A DNA stretch of 64,000 nt from assembly GCA_048213135.1 (NCBI GenBank), contig PS015289.1, positions 17,499 to 81,498 of the forward strand, given 5' to 3'. Shown piece after piece: positions 21,788-32,135 of this stretch. Positions within the stretch are counted from its first letter, which is position 1, and every line of letters starts with the position of its first letter. The DNA comes from Reclinomonas americana ATCC 50394 (taxonomy: Eukaryota > Jakobida > Jakobea > Jakobida). The notes below the pieces were generated by a model. The model was not told the DNA's origin. It saw only the letters and a list, made by a program, of their open reading frames with translations, and made no database searches. The position numbers were made by a program, and so were the translations under genes.

Positions 21788-23861
21788 TCAGTCGGGATCG
21801 ACGAGGAGTCGCGACGACTCCATCTTTTGTGTGGTTGGTAATCTGATTTGGCGGCGGCCGAACAGTGCGTTTACAGAGTTGACAATGTCGGCGGCCTCGT
21901 CGGCGACTGCAAAGGGGAGAAGGGGGAGTGAGGGGAGAATGAGGAGAAGGGGGATTAGGGGGATTAGGGGGAAGGGAGGAGAAGGGGGAAGAAGGAGGAG
22001 AAGGAGGAGAAGGGGGAAATGGAGGAGAAGGGGGGAGAGTGAGATATGAAGAGAATGAAGATGACAAGGGGGAAGGGGGAAGGGAGAAGGAAAGCACAAT
22101 GAGGAGAAGATGCACGAACACGAGGGGATGGAGGAGAAGAGTGAGACATGAGAAAGAACGGAGAAGGGAGGAGAATGTAGACAAGAAGGAAGGAGAGCGC
22201 AATGAAGAATGTGGACAAGAAGGAGGGGATAGGGGCGACGAGTGAGACATGAAAAGAATGAAGATGACAAGGGGGAAGGAGGAAGGGAGGAGAAGGTGGA
22301 CAAGAAGGAAGGAGAGAGCAATGAGGTGAAGAGATGCACGAACAGGAGGGGATGGGGGCGAAGAGTGAGACATCAAGGAGGCGAAGGGTGAGAATGAAGA
22401 TGACAAGGGAGAAGGGGAAGAAGGAGGAGAAGTGGGATGAGGGAGAAGAGGAATGGAAAGCACAATGAGGAGAAGGAGGCGAAGAGCGAGACATGAAAAG
22501 AACGAAGATAACAAGGGGGAAGGGAGGAGAAGGGGGGAGAGTGTGAATAAGAAGGAAGGAGAGAGCAATGAGGAGAAGGTGCACGAACAGGAGGGGATGA
22601 AGGCGAAGAGCGAGACATGAAAAGGACGGAGAAGGGAGGAGAATGAGAACAAGAAGGAAGAGAAGCGCAATGAGGAGAAGATGCACGAACAGGAGGGCAA
22701 GGAGGCGAAGGGTGAGAATGAAGATGACAAGGGGGAAGGGGAAGGGGGAAGGGGGAAGAGAGAAGGAAAGCACAATGAGGAGATGGGGGCGACGAGTGAG
22801 ATCTGAAAAGAATGAAGATGCAAGGAGACAAAGACGTGGGAGAAAGGTGAGAGAGGGGCCAGCATAACAACGACAGAGTCTGTCTCTTCCTCCGCACGCA
22901 ACAATCAATCGGCTCATTCAGCAGCGGCACAAAATCCCGCTCGTTGTCAGGGCTGCCTCCCACCAGGTTAGACTCGGTTCTGCTCATCCTTTCTCACACG
23001 CACTCACCTCAAATGGACGAGACTTGGCATGATCTGCCCGTCGCTGCGCCACCCCAGCTCCGCACCCACGATACCTGGCATTGCGCATGTCAGCATGCAC
23101 AACTCTAACGATCTCGAAACAAGCATTTCTTCCTCTGTACCGTCGATGATCCAGTACGACGCGTTGCGGAAGCATCCGCAGGTGCGCGAGGATCGACGGA
23201 CACCGCCCGTTCCGTTGGCACGCATCGTGTACACGCGAGTGGAGACGAAGCTGCGATGAAAGGGAAGTGAGAGACAAGGATCGGCGCAGAGGGAAAGAGA
23301 GAGAGAGTGACTTCGGGGAAAGGGGATTAACAGACGAGCGAGAGAGTTGACAACAGCTTAGGAGGAGACAGAGCGCATGGAGCGATTCTTGCGTATTCAG
23401 CTCACGCCGCTCGTTAGTTGCACCTCAAGGTACTGCTCCTCCCTCTGCAGCCTCATTCGCTCAAAGTCATCGAGCACCTCCATGCAGCTATTCTTCAGTG
23501 CAGTCAAACAGCACATTGACTGGCCCAGAAGAAAAACGAGAAGCAAGAGATTCAAAACAACATGGCACAAGAAGAGAACCCCAACTGGCAAGATGCAGAA
23601 AGAGAGAGAGACAGAGACAGAGACATACAGAGAGAGAGAGAGAGACCAAGAGACTTTGACGCGAAGGAAAGCCTGCAGCACGTCGCTGGAGTCTGCCAGC
23701 GCTCTTCCACTTCAGTCCTCCCTCTGCCACGCCACTCACCAACAGCGCATGTAACACAGAAACAAGCCCAACACCGACTGCGCTGGCGACAAGTCGTCGT
23801 CCACACGGAAGCTCACTTCCGCGCCCGCTGCGTCTGCGTGCAACAGTGACACTCGGGGCAT
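21788..23861 (-). CDS. Unknown multi-exon gene
   Basis: No family recognised. The last three exons are firm: 23008-23250 (acceptor CATCGCAG), 22903-22979 (acceptor GAGCAG) and 21788-21906 (acceptor TTTGCAG, stop TGA). They join through a GTGAGT donor and a GTTGCG donor to read ...GIVGAELGWRSDGQIMPS... VPLLNEPIDFADEAADIVNS... ending LLVDPD. A cysteine-rich stretch RSSRTCGCFRNASYWIIDG precedes it. Upstream, 23740-23861 is open from a possible start (MPRVSLLHADAAGAEVSFRV), and 23400-23560 encodes a hydrophobic segment followed by MEVLDDFERMRLQREEQYLE, which may be a membrane helix and coiled coil. The joins between these upstream exons do not close cleanly, so the 5' half is uncertain. Location and role unknown. 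Confidence 0.5.
21915..22855. repeat. Purine-rich intronic repeat, about 110-130 bp unit
   Basis: Fills the intron between the last two exons of the unknown minus-strand gene. A recurring block reads GGAGAGAGCAATGAGGAGAAG, then GTGCACGAACAGGAGGGGATG and GGCGAAGAG(C/T)GAGACATG; clear copies near 22080, 22310, 22560 and 22670. On the gene's own strand it is a polypyrimidine repeat. Confidence 0.7.
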
Positions 23862-23869
23862 CTGGAATC

Positions 23870-24170
23870 ACAACAGTGAGTGTGGCAGGAGGCGTAAGAG
23901 GAGGAGGAGGAGGAAGAGGGGGAGGAGGAGGATGATGATGATGAAGAAGAAGAAGAAGAAAAAGAAGAAAGGAGAGGGAGGAGGAGTGAGAGAAGGATGA
24001 GGAAGAAGGAGAGGAAAAGGAAGAAGAACAAGAAGAAGAAGAACAAGAACAAGAACAAGAACAAGAACAAGAACAAGGAGGAGGAGGAGAGAGGACGAGG
24101 AAAGAGGCGACGAAGAAAGAGGAACATGATCGGTCAGTGATTATGCGGCCACAGATTGAATGAATGAGCG
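23870..24170. repeat. GAA/GGA trinucleotide-rich tract
   Basis: Imperfect (GGA)n, (GAA)n and (AAGAAC)n blocks, with an AACAAG hexamer run near 24040-24075. It lies upstream of the unknown minus-strand gene. No exon is supported in it. Confidence 0.7.
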
Positions 24171-24175
24171 GGGAA

Positions 24176-24206
<31 letters not shown>

Positions 24207-24452
24207 TGTGTGTGTGCACGAGAAATAGAGAGACAGAGAGCAAGTGATGCTTGAGAGTGCGAGTGTGAGCAAGTGAGTGACGTCGAGATCGAATGATGCA
24301 ATCAGTGTGCGTCACAATGTGCAGGAGTCACAGATGCAACTCTCTCTCTCTCTCTCTGAGTGGAGGTGAGACAGTGAGAGTGTGAGAGAGTGAGAGAGAG
24401 AGAGTGCGAGAGTGTGTGATTTTTCCGATTGCTGATTCGCTCAACACTGAGA

Positions 24453-24492
<40 letters not shown>

Positions 24493-24646
24493 TCACACAC
24501 TCACCTCGCACTCTCTCACGCACAACAATGCAGCTTGCAAAACACACAAAAGTTATCGGACGTGTGCGATACAGGACACAAGATTTTCGCGCGCAAAACT
24601 CTACTCTGAGAGAGCTTTGTGTGAGAGAGTGTGTGAGAGAGATAAG

Positions 24647-24745
24647 ATGAGCAGTGCAGGAGTACTTGCGCAACTGCGACACTTGCTGGTGGAGCGCGGA
24701 TTGTCGGCATATGTGGTGCCTTCTGCAGATGCGCATTTGGTGAGT

Positions 24746-24793
<48 letters not shown>

Positions 24794-27700
24794 TGTGTGT
24801 GTGGAGTGAGTGAGTGAGTGAGTGAGTGAGTGAGTGAGTGAGTGAGTGAGTGAGGGTGTGAGTGAGTGAGTGAGTGAGGGAGTGAGTGAGTGAGAGAGTG
24901 AGTGAGGGAGGGAGGGAGTGTGTGTGAGTGTGAGTGAGTGAGTGAGTGAGTGTGTGTGTGAGTGAGTGTTAAAGTTGTTGTTTCGTTGTTTGAGGATATG
25001 TCTTGTTGTCTCACGCTGATTGATTGTTTCATTTTTTTCGCAGAGTGAATATGTGGCCAAGTGCGACGAACGACGCGCTTTTGTCTCTGGCTTCACAGGC
25101 AGCGCAGGTATCCATTCCACTCAATCAATAATTCATTCACAAAGGATCTCGGTTCTTCTTTTCTTGAACGACTTTATTGTCGTGTTTGTCACAGGCGTCA
25201 CTCGTTCCCTCTCTTCCTCCTGCACTCTTTCGTTCTGTCGTCGCCCAAGTCGTTGCTTTTGTTGCCTTCTCTGTTCCTCACTGAAACACTCACTCGCTCC
25301 TTCTCCTCTCCACTTATTGTCGCCTTTGTCAGGCGTCACTCGTTCCCTTTCTTCCTCTTGCACTCTTTCGTTCTATGGACGCCTAGGTTGTCGCCTTGAT
25401 TGCTTCAAGCGTCACCCATTCCCTTTCTTCCCTCCCTCCTCCATTCCTCACTGAAACACTCACTCGCTCCCTCTCCTCTCCACTTCCCATTCCTCACTCA
25501 TTCGTTTTTTTGAATGCCTTCATTGTCGCCTTTGTCAGGCGTCACTCGTTCCCTTTCTTCCTCCTGCACTCTTTCGTTCTGTGGATGCCTAAGTCGTTGC
25601 TTTAATTGCCTTTGGCGTCACCCATTCCCTTCCGTCCTCTAATCCTCACTGACGCACTCATGCGCTCCCTCTGCTCTCCACTTCCCATTCCTCACTCATT
25701 CGTTTTTTGAATGCGTTTGTTGTCGTGTTTGTCACAGGCGTCACTCGTTCCCTTTCTTCCTCCTGCACTCTTTCGTTCTGTGGACGCCTAAGTCGTTGCT
25801 TTTATGGCCTTATCCATTCCTCACTGAAGCACTCACTCGCTCCCTCTCCTCTCCATTTCCCATTCCTCTCTCCTTCGTTCTTTGAACGCCTCAGGCAGTC
25901 GTTGTCTTTACTGCTAGGTGTCACTCATTCCCCGTCTTCCTTCCATCGTCCAGTCCTCACTGAAGTATTCGCTCCCTCCCTCTCTTCTTCTCCACTTCCT
26001 CTAGCACTCCTCCCTGCCTTCCTCCCTCACTCGGTTGTTCTGGATCATCGCCTCAGTCGTCACATTACTTTTTGTCACTCATTTCCATCCTTCCTCNNNN
26101 NNNNNNNNNNNNNNNNNNNNNNNNNNNNNNNNNNNNNNNNNNNNNNNNNNNNNNNNNNNNNNNNNNNNNNNNNNNNNNNNNNNNNNNNNNNNNNNNNNNN
26201 NNNNNNNNNNNNNNNNNNNNNNNNNNNNNNNNNNNNNNNNNNNNNNNNNNNNNNNNNNNNNNNNNNNNNNNNNNNNNNNNNNNNNNNNNNNNNNNNNNNN
26301 NNNNNNNNNNNNNNNNNNNNNNNNNNNNNNNNNNNNNNNNNNNNNNNNNNNNNNNNNNNNNNNNNNNNNNNNNNNNNNNNNNNNNNNNNNNNNNNNNNNN
26401 NNNNNTCTTCTCCCCTCTTTCCCCTTTCGCAGGCGTCGCACTGATCACCCTCCACGACGCACTCTTGTGGACCGACGGGCGCTACTTCCTGCAAGCGGAG
26501 ACTGAGCTCGACGAGAACTGGAAGCTCATGCGCATGGGCGAAGATGAGACCATTCAGTTGCGCGTGCGCTCTCTTGTGCGACGGTGGTGCGAGTGTGACC
26601 TGATTCGTGTGCGTGCACAGGGAGTGGGTAGTGGCGCAGGCTCGCAAGGTATTGATATCGCCTTTTGTTGATTGTTGTGTCAACCCTTTCTGCTAAACGC
26701 CAACGTTGGCGTCAATTCTATCCCTTGATTACGATCACATGGAATTGTTGTTGTTTTCCTTTGCTCCTAACCTCTCCTGTCATTGCCGTTCTTCGTCACC
26801 CCTCACCTCTCCTTCTCCTTGATCACACAGCAATCCGGCAGCAGCTTTGTTCTCGGCCTGGACCCCACCACCGTCGCCTTTGAGTTGCATCACAACCCTC
26901 CTCTCCTCTGCTCCTCCTCCTTCCTCCCACTCACAACCCCCCTCCAGCGACATTCGCTCGTGGACCGAATACCTCACTCCCGTCGGCGGTGCCGTGTTGC
27001 CCGTGTCGGAGAACCTCGTCGACTTGGTGTGGGGTGACGCGCGCCCGCCCACACCGCACGGCGAGATCTTTGTGCACCCGCTGGAGCTGGCCGGCGAGTC
27101 ACACCTGGCCAAGATTGAGCGCGTGCGCGAAAAGATGGCCAAGGAACACGCGACTGTGTTTATCGTGGGAGCGCTGGACGAGGTGGCCTGTTGCGTGCCG
27201 GCGTCCACCACAAAGCACAAGCGCTCATTTGTCTCATCCATTCCGTTGCAGGGCTCTTCAACCTCCGCGGCTCAGATATTGAGTACAATCCAGTGTTGCG
27301 TTGCATTCACTTGTCCCAAAGAGAATGACTCGTTCTCTGGCATGCACTCTTCTCTCACCGACTTCTGTCTGCAACTGAATCTTGCTGTCTCTGATGTTGG
27401 AGTCGCTTGTCGTCTCTCGCTCGGGAGACACGTCTCTTTCTCCGTCACCTTCTCTCTCTCTCCTCGTTACATTCACTCTTAGCTCCCTGATTTGCTCTCT
27501 TTGCCAATCAACCCTTGATTCGATCTCTCCTTCTGTCCTTCGCTCTCTCGGACGCATCCGTGCCACAATCTCTCCCTGTACTCTGTGATTCGCTGTGTGT
27601 GCCAAACATTCCTTGACTCAATCTCTCTTCCCCTCATTGTCTGTTACGTTCCACCTTCTCTCCTTCGCGATCTCTCACGCAAGTGTGACGCCACGCAGCC

Positions 27701-28909
27701 CTCGACCCAACCACTCCTTCTCTCCCGCTCTCTTGCCATTTGCTGTTTCGCTGAACCCTGTCTATCCTTCACTTCTCACACAATTCGATTCGTTGCCCTC
27801 ACTGATTTGCTGTCTTTCCAAGCAGCCCTTGACTCAATCCCTCCTTCTCTTCTCTCTCTCTCTCTCTCTCGTCGACATGGACAGTTCGTTTCTCTCCTTT
27901 GTTCTCTCTCGCTCTCTCCTCCCCCTCCCCCCCCCCCCCCCTCCTTTCATTCCCTCCTCACCCGTCCCTCACCCCCTTCTTCTCCTCTCTTCCTGCAGCT
28001 TCCTGGCCTACTCCATCGTCACGCGCAGCGACGTCCGCCTGTACGTTGACGACAGCAGATTCGCCGCCAATGTGCGCGATCACCTCACCGACGCCGTCGC
28101 TGTGCGCCCCTACGCCTCCTTCTGGGACGATTTGAACACGCTGGCGGCCGACTCGAGCAACGTTGCGTTCCCCCGAATATTCTGCATTTTTGTTTCCACC
28201 ACTCATCCGTCTCGCCACAGCTCATTCTCCTGGCCTCTGCGTCGTGCAACGGTGCCATTTCGCTGGCCGTAGAGAATGCACGCGTCATTCAGCGACTCAG
28301 TCCCGTCAATTATATCAAGGCCATCAAGAACCCCGTTGAATTGGAGGGCATTCGACAGGCGCACATTCGCGATGCGGCGGCATTGGTAAGAACCCTTTCT
28401 CCGAAGCGAGGTTGAAGTTTCTTGCTCTCATCCGTCCCGCAGGTTCGCTTCTTGTGCTGGTTGGAGGAGCAAATCCACAACGGCGTGGAGCTGACAGAAA
28501 AGGATGCGGCGGATATGTGCGATGCCTTGCGATCGTTGAGTTGTGCGAGACACAAACCCCTTGTCTCTCTCTCTTCTCTCTGACTCTTTCCCTCGCAGTG
28601 AGCAACCGCTGTACGTGTCGCCAAGTTTCGCCACCATTCTCGGCAGCGGACCAAATGGCGCAGTGATCCACTACAAGCCGAACGCGGAGACTGCACGCAA
28701 GCTTACACCAACTGAAATGGTGTTGTGCGACTCGGGTGTGCAGTATCGGTGAGTGTGGTAACCCACAAGAACGATTCATTCACTATCAAACAAGTAACAG
28801 CTGTTTCACTCTCCTCGCACATTACTCCCCTCACCTCTTTCTCTCTCTCTCTCTTCTCTCTCTGTTGCTTCTCACCTTGTCGCCACAGACGCGCTTTCTA
28901 CTCCTCCTC

Positions 28910-28954
<45 letters not shown>

Positions 28955-30244
28955 GTTGCTTCTCACCTTGTGGCCACAGCGACGGCACCACGGACGTCAC
29001 TCGCACCATTCACCCCTCGGAACCCACCGCCTGGCAACGCGAGTGCTTCACGCGCGTTCTCAAGTCATTCCTCGCCCTCGGACGCGCCGTGTTCCCCGAC
29101 GGCACCACTGGCGTGCAGCTCGACACGCTGGCCCGCATGCACATGTGGTCTGGCGGCCTCGACTACAAGCACGGCACGGGTCATGGAGTGGGTGCGTTCC
29201 TGTGCGTGCACGAGGGACCGCACCTCATTGGCAAGCGGCGTTATCCGATTGAGATTGGCTTGTATCGTGGCATGACGGTTACCGATGGTAAGGAGGGGAA
29301 AGGGGAGAGGGGAGAGATGTGAGGAAAGTGGTAACGAAGAGATTAAGAAGGGAGAAAAGGAGATGTCGGCGAGTGGGGTCCCATGATGCCATCGTTTGCA
29401 TTCCAAGCCGAATCTTTCGGCTCTCCTTGATCTCACTCACTTGTTGTCTTCTATCGCTCTCTATCTCTGTCTGTGCCTTCAGATGCAGTCGTCTTGTCCT
29501 CGTTTGCTCGTTGCTCGTCGTGGCGGCGTTCTCCTTCAGTCTTCTTCTTCATTTTCTTCCTCGACTTCTTCTTCCTTTCTAGGCAACTTTGTGAGAATGA
29601 GAGGGCGAGGGACGGAAGAAGGAGCGGAGAGATAGATGAGAGAAAGAAGTTAGTCAAGGACATGTGTGAGTCTGAAGAGCAGCGAAGAGAGAGAGAGTCA
29701 AAGACTGTGCAGGGGTAAGACAGTGTGCAGGGAAGGGCGGGAGTGGATAGTGTCGGCAAGAGAGTGAGTCAGCATGTTGCTCTCACTCTTCTGTTACTCT
29801 CATGAACGAGTGAGGATTAGTTGAGTTAGGAGTGGAAGAGAAGTATCAAGGATAGTGCGGGCACAAACCGCATCTCCTCCCTTCTCTAATCTTCTCCCTT
29901 CCCGTACTTTGTCTATTCCCCTCGCAGAACCCGGCTACTACCACGACGGACACTTTGGCATCCGCATCGAAAACACGTGCCTGGTGGTGCCAGCCACGCA
30001 CCCCGGTCCCTCGGTCACTGGCGACTTTGAGGGCAATCACAATCGCTTCGACGGCATGTGCACGCTGGAGCACGCCACAGTGGTGCCGATTCAGCGCAAG
30101 CTGATGAACATGGAGATGCTGACGGGCGACGAGATCGCCTGGCTCAACGCCTATCACCGTCGCTGCTGGGAGTGTGTGTCGCCATTGTTGCAGGAGCATC
30201 CGCAGGCGTTGGAGTATCTGCGACGGGAGTGTGAGCCGCTGTGA
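24647..30244 (+). CDS. XPNPEP1-like: Cytosolic-type Xaa-Pro aminopeptidase
   Basis: A metallopeptidase that removes the N-terminal residue before proline. Twelve exons (24647-24739, 25044-25107, 26433-26623, 26831-26883, 26948-27189, 27252-27294, 27999-28161, 28221-28385, 28443-28534, 28599-28748, 28980-29287, 29928-30244) sum to 1,881 nt, 626 residues, the normal length of the family. Colinear motifs include FVSGFTGSAG and LLWTDGRYFLQA in the N-terminal creatinase-type domains, ALDEVAWLFNLRGSDIEYNP, and the peptidase fold with all dinuclear metal ligands: the two aspartates of DGTTDVTRT, histidine of GTGHGVG, glutamate of TDEPGYY and glutamate of GIRIENTC. No signal peptide, so cytosolic is likely. 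Five donors are GTTGCG, GTTGCA or GTTGAG, and each restores a conserved family sequence. The exon 3 donor (GTGGGT, 26624) was preferred to GTATTG at 26649 on frame. Confidence 0.92.
24740..24965 (+). repeat. (GTGA)n expansion starting at the exon 1 donor
   Basis: The intron begins GTGAGTGAGAGAGAAGAG, passes through (GA)n and then becomes a long GTGAGTGAGTGAG run to 24965. It is a tandem expansion of the donor consensus itself, so the first intron contains dozens of GTGAGT hexamers. Confidence 0.85.
25150..26070 (+). repeat. Intronic tandem repeat, roughly 150-240 bp unit
   Basis: Intron 2 of the aminopeptidase gene carries at least five diverged copies containing CAGGCGTCACTCGTTCCCT, TCCTCCTGCACTCTTTCGTT, then GACGCCTAAGTCGTTGCTTT and CACTCACTCGCTCC. 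The GTCAGGCGTCACTC element resembles the exon 3 acceptor region (GCAGGCGTCGCACTGATC), so duplicated pseudo-acceptors are scattered through the intron. A gap (26097-26405) follows. Confidence 0.75.
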
Positions 30245-30802
30245 TGCGGGAGTGAAGGTACAGGGTGTGAGACTGAAGAAAGGGGCGAAGAGTGGATGTT
30301 GTGCCATCCTCTTCTGTCCATCGTCTCTCGCAATTGGCTGCTTCTTGGAGGTCTGCTGTTCTGGTAAGCTTTCACGCTTCCGTAGGAGCTCTGGAGTGCT
30401 TCGCAGCGCACTTCATGTTTCTTGTCTGTAGGGACGCAGCATCGACGGGATGTCTGCGCTGCGTCGCGACAGGCATGTGCTTGGTGAGAGGGGTGACCTT
30501 GACGGTTTTACTTTCGACATGTGTGTCGGAGTGTGGTTGCGCGTACTCGACTGGTATGTCGACCGAGAAAAGCAAAGGTTGTGCGGAGTCGGTGACCTTG
30601 CCAACTTCGACGGCACGTCTGCGTGGAACCCTTCGACCCTAGTGGAAAGCAAGGCCTCGATGGGTCAATTGACAATCACTGCTGATTCTCGTGCACATTC
30701 TCAGCTCTGCAGCTCTCACTGCCTCACTTCCCGCCACTTCCACTCGCCCCTTCCACCACCACTCGTCCTCCAAACACAGGACAAAGTGATTGAGGTCGGC
30801 CA
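30245..30802. other. Spacer between aminopeptidase and telomerase genes
   Basis: Contains the 3' untranslated region of the aminopeptidase gene and the promoter region of the telomerase gene. An open plus-strand frame runs through 30450-30780 but has no homology and contains no splice evidence. Two similar GGTGACCTTG blocks (30490, 30588) are the only structure noted. Confidence 0.4.
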
Positions 30803-31442
30803 ATGGGCCGACGACGCAAGCGCCCTCGCGCCTCTCCTCACACCGACAACGAACCCTCACAAAAGAGACGTGAGTGCCACACACACACTCTCTCCCCATC
30901 TCTCATCACCTCACACACACGCACACACAGCTCGCTCAACCACCACTCAGCATCGCCATCGCGCCTCGACCAAGAACACAGCACTGGCGCTCACCTGCGA
31001 TGAACTGTACACACTGGAGACTTACATAAGCCTACACAAGGGACTGAGCGCGACTCGGCATTCTCCGCCTTTGACAGACGCGCAGAGTGATGAGTATCGC
31101 GAGTTTCTGCGCAACACTCTGATCAGTCCTGTCGTTGTTGGTGTTGGTGCGGCGACTGCTCAGCGACGAGTTTTTTTGTATGAACCGCCGGCGGAGATGT
31201 CGCAGGATGAGCTGTTGGATCGTGTGCTGGAGCAGTTGTTTAGGGCGGTGAAGGGCGAGGGGTTTCCGGATAATGTTTTGGCCGATGGTTATGTGAAGGT
31301 GCGGGAGGGGAGGGTGAGGGAGAGGGAGAGGGAGGGAAAGGGGAAGGGAAGAGGGAGGGAAAAGAAAAGGGAAGAAGGCTTGACAGGCAACTCTCTTCGT
31401 TTCCAGTGTTCCAGGTCTCCGAAATGTTCTGTCTTTCGTCAC

Positions 31443-31502
<60 letters not shown>

Positions 31503-32040
31503 GTACGTCGTCGTCGTCTCGTACGTCGTCNNNNNNNNNNNNNNNNNNNNNNNNNNNNNNNNNNNNNNNNNNNNNNNNNNNNNNNNNNNNNNNNNNNNNN
31601 NNNNNNNNNNNNNNNNNNNNNNNNNNNNNNNNNNNNNNNNNNNNNNNNNNNNNNNNNNNNNNNNNNNNNNNNNNNNNNNNNNNNNNNNNNNNNNNNNNNN
31701 NNNNNNNNNNNNNNNNNNNNNNNNNNNNNNNNNNNNNNNNNNNNNNNNNNNNNNNNNNNNNNNNNNNNNNNNNNNNNNNNNNNNNNNNNNNNNNNNNNNN
31801 NNNNNNNNNNNNNNNNNNNNNNNNNNNNNNNNNNNNNNNNNNNNNNNNNNNNNNNNNNNNNNNNNNNNNNNNNNNNNNNNNNNNNNNNNNNNNNNNNNNN
31901 NNNNNNNNNNNNNNNNNNNNNNNNNNNNNNNNNNNNNNNNCGTCGTCGTCCGTACTGGTACGACGGTACGTACGGTACGGACGGTAACGTACGGTACGTA
32001 CGGAAACGTAACGTACGTACGTACGTACGTACGTACTCCT

Positions 32041-32082
<42 letters not shown>

Positions 32083-32088
32083 CTCCTT

Positions 32089-32135
<47 letters not shown>

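Noticed and set aside
30450-30780. Open plus-strand frame upstream of telomerase, considered as a 5' TERT exon
   Set aside because: No homology to the TEN domain, and the MGRRRKRPR start at 30803 gives a clean first exon.
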